In this document: one piece after another, positions 16,930 through 24,269 of the stretch
Numbering within the stretch: position 1 is the first letter of the stretch
Layout of the letters: the number at the start of each line of letters is the position of its first letter
Assembly (NCBI GenBank): GCA_963618735.1
Contig: CAVEUM010000009.1
Span: 1 to 64,000, forward strand
Source of the DNA: CAKUFA01 sp963618735
GTDB lineage: Bacteria; Bacillota; Clostridia; Christensenellales; Aristaeellaceae
Length of the DNA: 64,000 nucleotides
Direction: 5' to 3'
The notes under the pieces: model-generated
What the model was told of the DNA's origin: nothing
Seen by the model: the letters and a program-made list of their open reading frames with translations, nothing else
Databases searched by the model: none
Translations under genes and position numbers: made by a program

Positions 16930-17826
16930 ATGCTGATTCCTTCATTGGCAGAATTGAAACCCAAGTCGATTACTCAAAAGATTGACTTTGGCAATCCCCG
17001 ACTGCAGCCCATGGTGGCGATGCTGCAAAACAACATCCGTCGGGAGACCAGAGCCTGGAAGCCGAATCCGTCGCTGTCTGTTCGGCAGGAGGAACTGCCC
17101 GGGGGAGTTTCCTGCTTTGTTGTGGAGCCAAATGAGAAAAAAACGCAGGGTGCATGTTTGTTCTGCCACGGCGGGGGAATGATTTTCCCTTTGCAGGTGT
17201 CTTCACTTCGCATTGCAGCCTACTATGCTCAAAAGGCTCAGATCGCCGTGTGGGTGCCGGACTACTCGCTGCCGCCTGAAGCACCGTTTCCAAAACCGAT
17301 GGAAGAATGCCTGCTTGCATGGCGAGAGATGACACGAACATTCGGCAAGGCAATCTTGTACGGGGAAAGCGTGGGCGGCGCATTGGCTGCTTCCGCCGTG
17401 CTGGCGCTCAGAGATGCAGGGGAGATGCTCCCGACAATGCAAATGCTCATTTTCCCGGCACTGGATTGCCGCACTTCCGATTATCCGTCGGCGGGGCTGG
17501 ATAGCGAAGCTGTCTGGACGTTGCGGAATAATCAATATATGTGGGATATTTATCTTCCCAACGAAGAAACAAAGCGTCTTCCCTATGCCGTGCCATTGCG
17601 GGAGAGGGCCAACGGGCTGCCGCCTTCCTATATCGAATCGGCAGAGAAGGATATTCTGCGGGATGAAGCTGAAGCATACGCCATGAAACTGCGTTTTGCA
17701 GACGTGTCGGTGGAAAGCGTGCGCGTTCCGGGCGCGTGGCACGGCTTTGATACGGAGATTGATCATCCGCTGGTGAAACAGATTCTGGATCTGCGAGCGG
17801 AACGAATGCGCGAAGCGCTGTTGTAA
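16930..17826 (+). CDS. Alpha/beta hydrolase, hormone-sensitive-lipase type esterase
   Basis: 298 residues, cytoplasmic. Oxyanion-hole motif HGGG near residue 79, nucleophile elbow G-E-S-V-G-G near 143, acid Asp in the EKDILRDEAE stretch and catalytic His in AWHGFD. HSL-family enzymes hydrolyse small carboxyl esters or lactones. In this island it could open a sugar-acid lactone or remove an acyl or methyl ester from the imported glycoside; that is inference. GGGGAG precedes the ATG, and the DUF1116 gene follows 24 bp later. Confidence 0.82.
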   Translation: MLIPSLAELKPKSITQKIDFGNPRLQPMVAMLQNNIRRETRAWKPNPSLSVRQEELPGGVSCFVVEPNEKKTQGACLFCHGGGMIFPLQVSSLRIAAYYAQKAQIAVWVPDYSLPPEAPFPKPMEECLLAWREMTRTFGKAILYGESVGGALAASAVLALRDAGEMLPTMQMLIFPALDCRTSDYPSAGLDSEAVWTLRNNQYMWDIYLPNEETKRLPYAVPLRERANGLPPSYIESAEKDILRDEAEAYAMKLRFADVSVESVRVPGAWHGFDTEIDHPLVKQILDLRAERMREALL

Positions 17827-17850
17827 ATGCATCAGGAGGTTGACGAAACG

Positions 17851-19110
17851 ATGACTGTGGAACAGCAAGTAAACCAGGCCAATGAGCAGGTGATGAAGAT
17901 CCTACTGACAGGCCAGCCTGTTTGGGTGGATGTCATCCCTGCCATCGAAGCAATTCCGGGCGCGAAAAAGAATATGGTTTTCCATCCCGGTCCGCGCTAT
18001 CGCGATGTACATGAAATTCCCTATCCCATCCAGACGTCCATTTGCGGCGCATTGATGCATGAGAAGCTGGCTGCCTCCCGCGAAGAAGCCTGGCATTTGG
18101 TGGAAACGGGGGAAGCGATTTTGTGCTCTTCTCAGGAGTACGGAGTTGCCAATGCCGCCAGCATGGTGACCAGCGCAAGTATGCCGGTAATCGTAGTTGA
18201 GGATAAGGTGTTCGGCGGACGGGGCTATGCACCGTTGCATCCGGGCAGCAATCCCAAATGTCTGCGCTGGGGACTATACGATCAGGAAGTGGAAAATGAT
18301 CTGACTTGGTTCGATCAGGTATACGGACCGGCGCTTGGCAAAGCCGTTCGCGCATGCGGGGGCATCGATCTGAAAAGCATCCTGTCCAAAACCGCCGGTA
18401 TGGGTGACGAAAATCACAACCGTCAGCCTGCCGCTTCCATGGCGCTGGCGCTGGCATTGATCCCTTGGCTGGTAGAGGCAGACATTCCCGAAAAGGAAAA
18501 GATCATCCGTCATTTTGCCGCAAATGATCGCTTCTTCCTGCATCCCATGATGGCGGGTGTGGAAAGTCTGACTGTCAACTGCAAAAAGATTCCGATGTCT
18601 ACGGTCATGGTTGGCATGGGCGGAAACGGCGTCGAGTTTGGCATCCAGATTGCTGCTACGGGCAATCAGTGGTATACCGACAAAGCTCCGATGATTGACG
18701 GCGTGTTCCTGAAGCCTACTTACACGGCGGACGATCTCCTGGGATACCTCGGTGACAGCTGTGTTACGGAAGTGTATGGCCTGGGCGGCATGTCCGCTAT
18801 TGCAGGCCCTGCATACCTTCGCATGACCGGCGCAGGCTATGACGAAGCGCTGGAGCGTACCGAAAAAGCGCGGGCAGTCTCTTTGGGCGAGCACACATTC
18901 GCTCCGATCCCCTGGAATGATTTCAAAGGTTTTCCGGTTGGGGTGGATGCGCGCAAGGTTGTCGGCAAAAATATTCGCCCTGTCAGTCACGGCGGTTCTG
19001 CTCATAAAATGGGCGGGCAGGCTGGTGCAGGCGCCTGCGATATCCCCATTGAACCTTTCAAAAAGGCATTGATTGCGCTGTATGAACAAATCACCGGAGA
19101 AAAGGTGTAA
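17851..19110 (+). CDS. DUF1116 protein (YlbE/AllG-like), FdrA partner
   Basis: 419 residues from the ATG at 17851, chosen because AGGAGG lies 11 bases upstream and the length then matches E. coli YlbE. The family hallmarks are HPGPRYRD, SMVTSASMPVIVVED, GMGDENHNRQPAAS, TVMVGMGGNGVEFGIQ, and the C-terminal HGGSAHKMGGQAGAG. In E. coli the YlbE/FdrA/YlbF set forms an oxamate transcarbamoylase acting with a carbamate kinase. Here the neighbours are FdrA and an acetate-kinase-like protein, and no DUF2877 (YlbF) gene or carbamate kinase gene is present. The reaction is therefore likely related (transfer or phosphorolysis of an acyl or carbamoyl group) but not identical. Confidence 0.85.
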   Translation: MTVEQQVNQANEQVMKILLTGQPVWVDVIPAIEAIPGAKKNMVFHPGPRYRDVHEIPYPIQTSICGALMHEKLAASREEAWHLVETGEAILCSSQEYGVANAASMVTSASMPVIVVEDKVFGGRGYAPLHPGSNPKCLRWGLYDQEVENDLTWFDQVYGPALGKAVRACGGIDLKSILSKTAGMGDENHNRQPAASMALALALIPWLVEADIPEKEKIIRHFAANDRFFLHPMMAGVESLTVNCKKIPMSTVMVGMGGNGVEFGIQIAATGNQWYTDKAPMIDGVFLKPTYTADDLLGYLGDSCVTEVYGLGGMSAIAGPAYLRMTGAGYDEALERTEKARAVSLGEHTFAPIPWNDFKGFPVGVDARKVVGKNIRPVSHGGSAHKMGGQAGAGACDIPIEPFKKALIALYEQITGEKV

Positions 19111-19124
19111 GGGGGCTGACGTGT

Positions 19125-20672
19125 ATGGTTTTTTCGCATATTGAAAAAGAGCATTATGCCGATTCGCTGGAAATTCTCTTTGCTGCCACAGTACTCAACG
19201 ATCAGCCTGGTATTCGCCAGGGCTATGTTGGCATGGGCGGGGACAGCTTCCGAGAAAGCGTTGCAGAGGCGGGGCTGGATATTTCCGTGCTGGACGGAGC
19301 AAGAAGCTCTGACCTGGTCATACTGGCAGATGCTGAAAATGAATCTGCATTTACAGCTGCTCTTAAAGAAACCCAAAAGGCTATGACCCCGACAGAAAGC
19401 AGCAAAAAGGATCGGGAATACCTGAGCCTTTCGGCCGCTCTGAAAGATCATCCGCAGGCTAATATGTGTCACATTGCCGTTCCGGGCGAGTATGCCCTGG
19501 CAGAGGCCAAAAAGGCGCTGAATCTTGGCCTGCACTGCACAGTGTTTTCCAACAATGTGCCGCTGGAAGACGAACGTGAAATGAAGATGCTGGCTCGGGA
19601 AAAAGGATTGCTGTGCATGGGGCCGGATTGCGGTGTTGCCAATATAGACGGCGCAGCTTTGGTTCTGAGCAGCATTACCAATCGGGGACCTTTCGGCATT
19701 GTAGGAGCGTCTGGCTGCGGCATTCAGCATGTCGGCGCGATCCTGCATGAAGCGGGCAGCGGTGTTTCCCAAATCATAGGTACGGGCGGAAACGATCTGA
19801 AAGACCAAGTGGGCGGCTTGATGATGGAAATGGGCATTGCTGCTTTGGAAGCGGATGAAGAAACAAAGTATATTGCCATTGTTTCCAGAAAGCCCGGCAA
19901 TGCTGTGCTTGAAAAGCTGCTGGGATGGATCAGCGCTTGTAAAAAGCCTGTGGTGGCTCTTTTGATGGGATGCGATCGGGAAACGGTGGAATCCGCTGGG
20001 GCCATCTGGGCTGAAAACCTGGATGACTGCGGTCAGAAGTGCCTGCAGTTGATTGGAAAGAACTATGCTTTGCCTGACATCAATGAGCTTTCTGCCATTG
20101 CAGACAAAGCGGCCGCCCGTCTGGCTCCGCAGCAGAAATACATGACTGCCCTGTACAGCGGCGGTACCTATATGGATGAAGCTATGCGCGCTGCGTCGCC
20201 TTTGATTGGTTCGATATATTCGAACAGTCCCATTGCACCTGAGCTTACTTTGCAGGCGGGACAGATCGGCCGCTTCCATACCTTTGTGGACTATGGCGAG
20301 GAAGAATTTACCCTGGGCCGTGCTCATCCTATCATTGATCTGAGTGTTCGCAGGAATGCCCTTCGGGAAATTGCTGCGATGCCGGAAACAGCAGTGGTGC
20401 TGATGGACTTGATTTTGACACCCCCCGGACATCCCGATCCTGCGGAGGCCATGCTGGAAGAGATCCGCACCTTGCAAAACAAAGCACGAGATGAAGGTCG
20501 GGAGCTGATCTTTGTTACCTCCGTACTCGGAACGGATGCCGATTTGCAAAATGTCAGCCTTCAGCGGAAAAAGCTGGAAGATGCAGGCGTTCTGGTTTGT
20601 AAAACCAACTATCGGGCAGCGTTGCTTGCAGGTCTGATTATCCAACGGAAACAGGAGATGGAGAAGCAATGA
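19125..20672 (+). CDS. fdrA: FdrA family acyl-CoA-synthetase-like protein, missing its C-terminal tail
   Basis: 515 residues with the succinyl-CoA-synthetase-like domain pattern of FdrA: an N-terminal module with MGPDCGVANIDG, GIVGASGCGIQHVG and IIGTGGNDLKDQVGG, a second module with YSGGTYMDEAM and a DLSVRR/VVLMDLILTPPGHPDP section, and a final ATNYRAALLAG-type end. Full-length FdrA proteins end with a short VNVG...QGxxVVxVxWxPxAGG tail. Here that tail is encoded separately at 20669-20854, and the stop overlaps the next start in ATGA. It is predicted to form a complex with the DUF1116 protein in the cytosol. Confidence 0.85.
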   Translation: MVFSHIEKEHYADSLEILFAATVLNDQPGIRQGYVGMGGDSFRESVAEAGLDISVLDGARSSDLVILADAENESAFTAALKETQKAMTPTESSKKDREYLSLSAALKDHPQANMCHIAVPGEYALAEAKKALNLGLHCTVFSNNVPLEDEREMKMLAREKGLLCMGPDCGVANIDGAALVLSSITNRGPFGIVGASGCGIQHVGAILHEAGSGVSQIIGTGGNDLKDQVGGLMMEMGIAALEADEETKYIAIVSRKPGNAVLEKLLGWISACKKPVVALLMGCDRETVESAGAIWAENLDDCGQKCLQLIGKNYALPDINELSAIADKAAARLAPQQKYMTALYSGGTYMDEAMRAASPLIGSIYSNSPIAPELTLQAGQIGRFHTFVDYGEEEFTLGRAHPIIDLSVRRNALREIAAMPETAVVLMDLILTPPGHPDPAEAMLEEIRTLQNKARDEGRELIFVTSVLGTDADLQNVSLQRKKLEDAGVLVCKTNYRAALLAGLIIQRKQEMEKQ

Positions 20673-20854
20673 ATACAGAGAAGATTATGAGCCTTTTTCA
20701 TAACCCCATGACCGTGGTCAATGTTGGCCCCAAACTGTTTGCAACTGCTATTGAGCAGCAGGGCTTTCCTGTGGTGCAGGTCAATTGGCAGCCGGTGGCC
20801 GGCGGCGATGAGAAAATGCAGAAAGTTCTTTCTCTGCTGGGCGGACTGGATTGA
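20669..20854 (+). CDS. Detached FdrA C-terminal domain
   Basis: 61 residues containing VNVGPKLFATAIEQQGFPVVQVNWQPVAGGD in pieces, the signature of the C-terminal tail of FdrA proteins. It starts at the ATGA overlap with the 515-residue FdrA gene, and GGAG lies a few bases before. The frame is clean, so this looks like a stable split into two translationally coupled subunits rather than a sequencing error, although a single frameshift could also produce it. The kinase gene follows nine bases later. Confidence 0.75.
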   Translation: MNTEKIMSLFHNPMTVVNVGPKLFATAIEQQGFPVVQVNWQPVAGGDEKMQKVLSLLGGLD

Positions 20855-20863
20855 GGTGTCGAA

Positions 20864-22045
20864 ATGAAAATACTGATTTGCAACGCAGGCTCTACGTCCC
20901 TTAAATTCAAGCTCTTTGACATGCCTGCCGAAACAGTTGAAGCCGTCTGCCATATCGAACGCGTAGGCGCAGACCACGATTCTAAAATTTCCTATAAGAA
21001 CCTGCTGAACGGCATCTCCCGCAGTGAGGAGAAGATCGATATCCCCGATTACCAGCAGGGCATCGAGCTCTTCCTTTCCTGGCTGACGACGGGAGAAACA
21101 TCGCTGCTTAAGAGCGTGCGGGAAATCGAGCGCGTCGGCTTCAAAGTAACGCTCAGCAAAGACCATCACGGGGTATTTGAGCTGACAGACGATGTGCTCA
21201 AGGGGATGGAAGATTGGATCTCCCTGGCTCCTGTGCACAACCGTGCATATTTGAATGCCGTGGAGGTTCTGCGGAAGCTGCTGCCTGACGCCAAATTCGT
21301 CGGCGCATTTGAAACCGCTTTCCACCGCACAATACCGCTGGAGCGGCGACTTTTCGGCGTACCCTATGAATGGTATGAAAAGTATGGTGTGGAGCGGCTT
21401 GGCTATCACAGCGCATCCCACAGCTATATTGCGGATGTACTCAATCAGGAAAGCAAGGAATATGACGCCATATCCTGTCATTTGGGCGGAAGCTGCTCGG
21501 TTTGTGCCATTCACAATGGTCAAAGCGTAGATACCAGCTTCGGTATGTCACTGGAATCCGGCCTTATTCACGCCAACCGCGTGGGCGATATGGACCCAGG
21601 CATCATCATGTTCCTGCGCCATGAAGGGCTCACCGATGAAGAAATTATGAACGGTTTTCAGAAAAACGGCGGGTTGAAAGGCATATCCGGTGTCAGCGGT
21701 GATCTGCGTTATGTGGAAGAAGCTGCTGACCAGGGGAATCGCCGCGCTCAATTGGCCATCGGAGCTTTCGTATCCGGCATTGTGCATTATATCGGCGCGT
21801 TTTATCTGGACCTGGGTCGTCTGGATACACTGGTATTTACGGCAGGCATCGGAGAACATTCTGCCACTGTGCGCCGCATGGTCTGCGAGCGGCTCGCCCC
21901 GATTGGCGTTAAACTTGACGAGGACAAAAACCTGGCGTGTGACGGAACTGCAGTAATCTCCTCTTCCGATTCCAAAGTGCGCGTCCTGGTCATTCCCACT
22001 GACGAAGAACTCGGCATCGTACGCAAAACATGGTCTATGAAATAA
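20864..22045 (+). CDS. Divergent acetate-kinase-like acyl (or carbamate) kinase
   Basis: 393 residues with the full acetate/propionate kinase frame: LICNAGSTSLKFKL, LAPVHNRAYL (H125), FETAFHRTIP, LGYHSASHSYI (H182), HANRVGDMDPGI (R239), FTAGIGEHS and TDEELGIVRKT. Two residues that act on the acyl phosphate in acetate kinase differ: the Arg of the GHRVVHGG motif is K94 (VGFKVT) and the Asp of FDTAFH is E150. It should still move phosphate between an acyl phosphate and ADP, but probably not acetate. It occupies the place that carbamate kinase holds in E. coli FdrA clusters, so making ATP from the product of the FdrA/DUF1116 reaction is the natural hypothesis. It is the last gene of the operon. 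Confidence 0.85.
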   Translation: MKILICNAGSTSLKFKLFDMPAETVEAVCHIERVGADHDSKISYKNLLNGISRSEEKIDIPDYQQGIELFLSWLTTGETSLLKSVREIERVGFKVTLSKDHHGVFELTDDVLKGMEDWISLAPVHNRAYLNAVEVLRKLLPDAKFVGAFETAFHRTIPLERRLFGVPYEWYEKYGVERLGYHSASHSYIADVLNQESKEYDAISCHLGGSCSVCAIHNGQSVDTSFGMSLESGLIHANRVGDMDPGIIMFLRHEGLTDEEIMNGFQKNGGLKGISGVSGDLRYVEEAADQGNRRAQLAIGAFVSGIVHYIGAFYLDLGRLDTLVFTAGIGEHSATVRRMVCERLAPIGVKLDEDKNLACDGTAVISSSDSKVRVLVIPTDEELGIVRKTWSMK

Positions 22046-22109
22046 TCATCATGTCTCCCGTTCCCAGCATCACTTAGTTGCTTCGTCAAGGTGCATCATG
22101 TTGCCCCAT

Positions 22110-22162
22110 GGAAGTCCCATCCTGTGTGTTAGTTTCTCTACACGCTGGGGCTTCCTTTTTTT
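22110..22162 (+). terminator. Strong terminator of the FdrA operon
   Basis: GGAAGTCCC pairs with GGGGCTTCC at the base of a long hairpin with an inner GTGT/ACAC helix, and it is followed by seven Ts. It closes the nine-gene run that starts at 12976. Confidence 0.75.
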
Positions 22163-22193
22163 CGTTGTGCGAAAAATGGTATACGTTATCGCG

Positions 22194-22258
22194 GAGGGCA
22201 GCCGCTAAGTCTTCTTGATGGCAATGTTCACGGCCGTCAATGAAATGCAATGCCTGGC
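22194..22258 (-). pseudogene. MarR gene fragment
   Basis: About 21 codons (CQALHFIDGREHCHQEDLAAAL in outline) match the middle of the intact MarR gene at 23563-23967, and the DNA identity is obvious over about 65 bp (compare 23818-23882). No start, stop or remaining domain is present. It is a partial duplication left in the intergenic region. Confidence 0.75.
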
Positions 22259-22278
22259 AAATTCCTTCATACGTGCAG

Positions 22279-22390
22279 CGTACCACAGCACCGCGTCCAC
22301 GCCGTATTCTGCCGCGTTCACGAAATTCATCTGCATGGCGTTGGCAGAGTCAATCAGCACAATCACCTTGCTGAACGATGCATTGACCAT
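22279..22390 (-). pseudogene. GH3 glycosidase gene fragment
   Basis: Minus-strand codons read SKVIVLIDSANAMQMNF followed by AAEYGVDAVLWY. This resembles the segment of GH3 enzymes before the conserved Gly-rich loop (KVIVLINSANPMELG...VDAVLWxG). It is joined directly to the MarR fragment and interrupted on both sides, so it is a remnant. It is not a copy of the intact GH3 gene at 49072-51168. Confidence 0.55.
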
Positions 22391-22406
22391 CTCGACGCAA
22401 GCGGGC

Positions 22407-22709
22407 ATGACGCGCGTTGAGCTGGACGACATCACCTACATTGAAGTGCAGAATCATCAGCTGACCTACCACACGGCGGAAGGAACATACGCGCAGTATG
22501 GCACAATGGCAACGCTGGAAGCGCAGCTCTCCCAAAAGGGATTCGCACGCTGCAACAGCTGCTATCTGGTGAATTTGCAGCATGTGCGGGAGATTCAGGG
22601 CTATACGCTCATCTTGACTGACGGCGCGGAATTGAAAATCAGCCAGCCGAGGAAGAAAGCGTTCATCGCGCTCGCAGCGGCGTATTTTGCGGGACGGCAA
22701 AAAGAATAA
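22407..22709 (+). pseudogene. Orphan LytTR DNA-binding domain, truncated response regulator
   Basis: 101 residues from the ATG at 22407 form one complete LytTR domain (DDITYIEVQNHQLTYHT, FARCNSCYLVNLQHV, LKISQPRKKAF). Such domains normally follow a receiver domain, and none is present here; the sequence upstream is GH3 and MarR debris. No good ribosome binding site is visible. It is most likely the 3' end of a lost response regulator gene, though a free-standing LytTR protein is not excluded. Confidence 0.6.
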
Positions 22710-22916
22710 TCCTTCGGGGATGCCATTGAATCATTTTGCCGCATATTTGTCCGCGTCCTCGTTGTTTGAACTTTCTACTTAGATGGAACGTCAAAACCGC
22801 GAAATTCGCAGGTGAACCAATGGCATCGGGAAAACTTGCCTTGAAAATTGTGCGAAAACATTTGATGGGCCCCCAAATGCTCGGCATAACCTGCCGGAGC
22901 TTTTTTGCAGCGTAAC

Positions 22917-22952
22917 GAAAAAAATCCTGCACAGCATACACTGCACAGGATT
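22917..22952 (-). terminator. Terminator after the exported flavin-barrel gene
   Basis: On the minus strand AATCCTG...CAG pairs with CTG...CAGGATT (two central mismatches), followed by TTTTTTT. The stretch 22710-22916 beyond it holds nothing I can identify. Confidence 0.65.
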
Positions 22953-22978
22953 TGGAAAACGATCAATGTTGGAATGAA

Positions 22979-23470
22979 TCAGCCGATGGTGCGAACAGTC
23001 ACCTTGCACCAAATGACCCAGCCAAGGCCTTCATTGCCCTGCCAATTCATTTCGGAAGAAGTGGCTTCGGTTACTTCAAGGTCCATACGAGCACCTGCCC
23101 AGGTATTACCTTCTTCGTGATTGTACACGTTGTTCATGAAGAAAGCCACGCCCTGCTTGGTGCGATCAAGATTTTGAGCGGTCTGGTCGTCCATCATGCC
23201 GAGCATCAGGTAAATGCCGTCCTCGCGCATATCAGCGCGGAAACCGACGAATGCCAGGTTAGGAGTACCGTCGGGATTGGTGGTGGCGACGACATAGAAA
23301 CCATTGAATGCGTTAATGGCATCAACGAGTTCCTGACCATCGAGACAGCAATCGGGGTACCATGTCTTCACGGATGCGCTGGTGAAGGTATCAACCGACT
23401 CGTCAGCCAGGGCGAAAGAGACACTGCACAGCATGAGTGCAGCCAGAAGAAGAGCAACAAACCGTTTCAT
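22979..23470 (-). CDS. Exported pyridoxamine-5'-phosphate-oxidase-like flavin-barrel protein
   Basis: 163 residues from the ATG at 23470, preceded by GGAGGGA. Residues 1-22 are a classic signal peptide (Lys-Arg, hydrophobic core, A-L-A-D cleavage region). The mature part resembles the split-barrel FMN-binding fold of PNPOx-type proteins: FNGFYVVATTNPDGTPNLAFVGF, GIYLMLGMMDDQTAQNL, and VAFFMNNVY. True PNPOx enzymes are cytosolic, so this is probably a flavin- or F420-binding reductase-like protein outside the membrane. It lies downstream of a MarR gene on the same strand, with operators at its promoter. Confidence 0.7.
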   Translation of the reverse strand: MKRFVALLLAALMLCSVSFALADESVDTFTSASVKTWYPDCCLDGQELVDAINAFNGFYVVATTNPDGTPNLAFVGFRADMREDGIYLMLGMMDDQTAQNLDRTKQGVAFFMNNVYNHEEGNTWAGARMDLEVTEATSSEMNWQGNEGLGWVIWCKVTVRTIG

Positions 23471-23493
23471 TGGAATCCCTCCATACTTCATGT

Positions 23494-23553
23494 AGTTGTC
23501 CGGAACAACTATATGAAGTATAGCAGGAACGATTTAAGTTGTCAATAACAACT
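23494..23553 (-). promoter_or_regulatory. Promoter with paired MarR-type operators
   Basis: The minus-strand promoter is TTGACA (23545-23540), 17 bp, TATACT (23522-23517). Two perfect palindromes AGTTGT-N5-ACAACT lie at 23494-23510 (at the start site) and 23537-23553 (over the -35), 43 bp apart. The neighbouring MarR regulator almost certainly binds them to repress the exported flavin-barrel gene. Confidence 0.8.
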
Positions 23554-23562
23554 GTCTATTTT

Positions 23563-23967
23563 TTAACAACTTATTTTTTGAATCCTTTCCAGCATAGCAA
23601 GCAGCTGAACACGCTCCTCGGGCTGCAATGCAGATAGCGCCTGCTCAGACCATAGCTCAACCATGTGAGAAAAGTCATCCAATACGACGTGACCCTGATC
23701 GGTTAGTGAAAGCGACAGGGAACGTTTGTCGGCTGGATTCCGCGTCCGACATACCAGATTGCCCTTTTCCAGCTTGACAAGCATACGCGTCAGGTTTCCC
23801 TTGTCCATGTGGAGGGCAGCTGCTAAGTCTTCCTGATTGCAATTTTCATGGCCGTCAATGAAATGCAATGCCTGGTAGCTGTTCAGTGACAGCACCTCGT
23901 AGTGCAGGTGGGAAAACGCGTACTGCCTGGCCTGACGCGAAATTTCAACAAGATCCTCAAAGAACAT
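23563..23967 (-). CDS. MarR family transcriptional regulator
   Basis: 134 residues from the ATG at 23967, with AAAGGAGA upstream; longer frames run into the tRNA gene and are wrong. It has a winged helix with the MarR pattern: LHFIDGHENCNQEDLAAALHMDKGNLTRML as helices 2-4, then LEKGNLVCRTRNPADKRSLSLSLTDQG as the wing. It is cytosolic and dimeric by family. It probably controls the exported flavin-barrel gene at 22979-23470 through the palindromes between the two genes. A partial copy of this gene lies at 22194-22258. Confidence 0.88.
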   Translation of the reverse strand: MFFEDLVEISRQARQYAFSHLHYEVLSLNSYQALHFIDGHENCNQEDLAAALHMDKGNLTRMLVKLEKGNLVCRTRNPADKRSLSLSLTDQGHVVLDDFSHMVELWSEQALSALQPEERVQLLAMLERIQKISC

Positions 23968-24050
23968 GAAAGCAGGTCTCCTTTGCAGCGATGGGGATGT
24001 TTCCATAGAGGGTTTAAGAAATCCATGCAGGTGAAAAATAAAGGATAATG

Positions 24051-24081
24051 AAAAAGCCCTTAAAACCATCGTTTTAAGAGC
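24051..24081 (-). terminator. Terminator of tRNA-Ala
   Basis: GCTCTTAAAAC pairs with GTTTTAAGGGC around the loop GATG, followed by TTTTT, just after the tRNA on the minus strand. Confidence 0.8.
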
Positions 24082-24089
24082 CTGTGATG

Positions 24090-24162
24090 TGGAGCATAGG
24101 GGAGTCGAACCCCTGACCTCTACAATGCGAATGTAGCGCACTACCAACTGTGCCAATGCCCC
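24090..24162 (-). tRNA. tRNA-Ala (anticodon CGC)
   Basis: A 73-nt cloverleaf: acceptor GGGGCAT with ATGCTCC, including the alanine identity pair G3-U70, discriminator A, anticodon stem CTACA/TGTAG with loop TTCGCAT (anticodon CGC, reads GCG), and T loop GTTCGACT. CCA is not encoded. Its promoter is TTGCAT-17-TACAAT at 24234-24206. Confidence 0.93.
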
Positions 24163-24205
24163 ATCCTTGCGTCTTGAAGCAGTGCCTGCATCAATCGCAG
24201 ACATT

Positions 24206-24234
24206 ATTGTATCACACCGCACACAAAAATGCAA
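24206..24234 (-). promoter_or_regulatory. tRNA-Ala promoter
   Basis: Minus strand TTGCAT (24234-24229), 17-bp spacer, TACAAT (24211-24206), about 45 bp before the tRNA. Confidence 0.7.
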
Positions 24235-24269
24235 GACAAAAATTTCTCATTGCGTGAGAAATCATGATT

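Noticed and set aside
24090..24234. N-terminal extension of the MarR protein
   Set aside because: The longer frame runs through the tRNA-Ala gene. The start with a ribosome binding site is at 23967.
2900..24240. Integrase, transposase or attachment site marking the island
   Set aside because: I looked around the tRNA-Ala gene and the fragment zone and found no recombinase gene and no clear direct repeat of a tRNA end.
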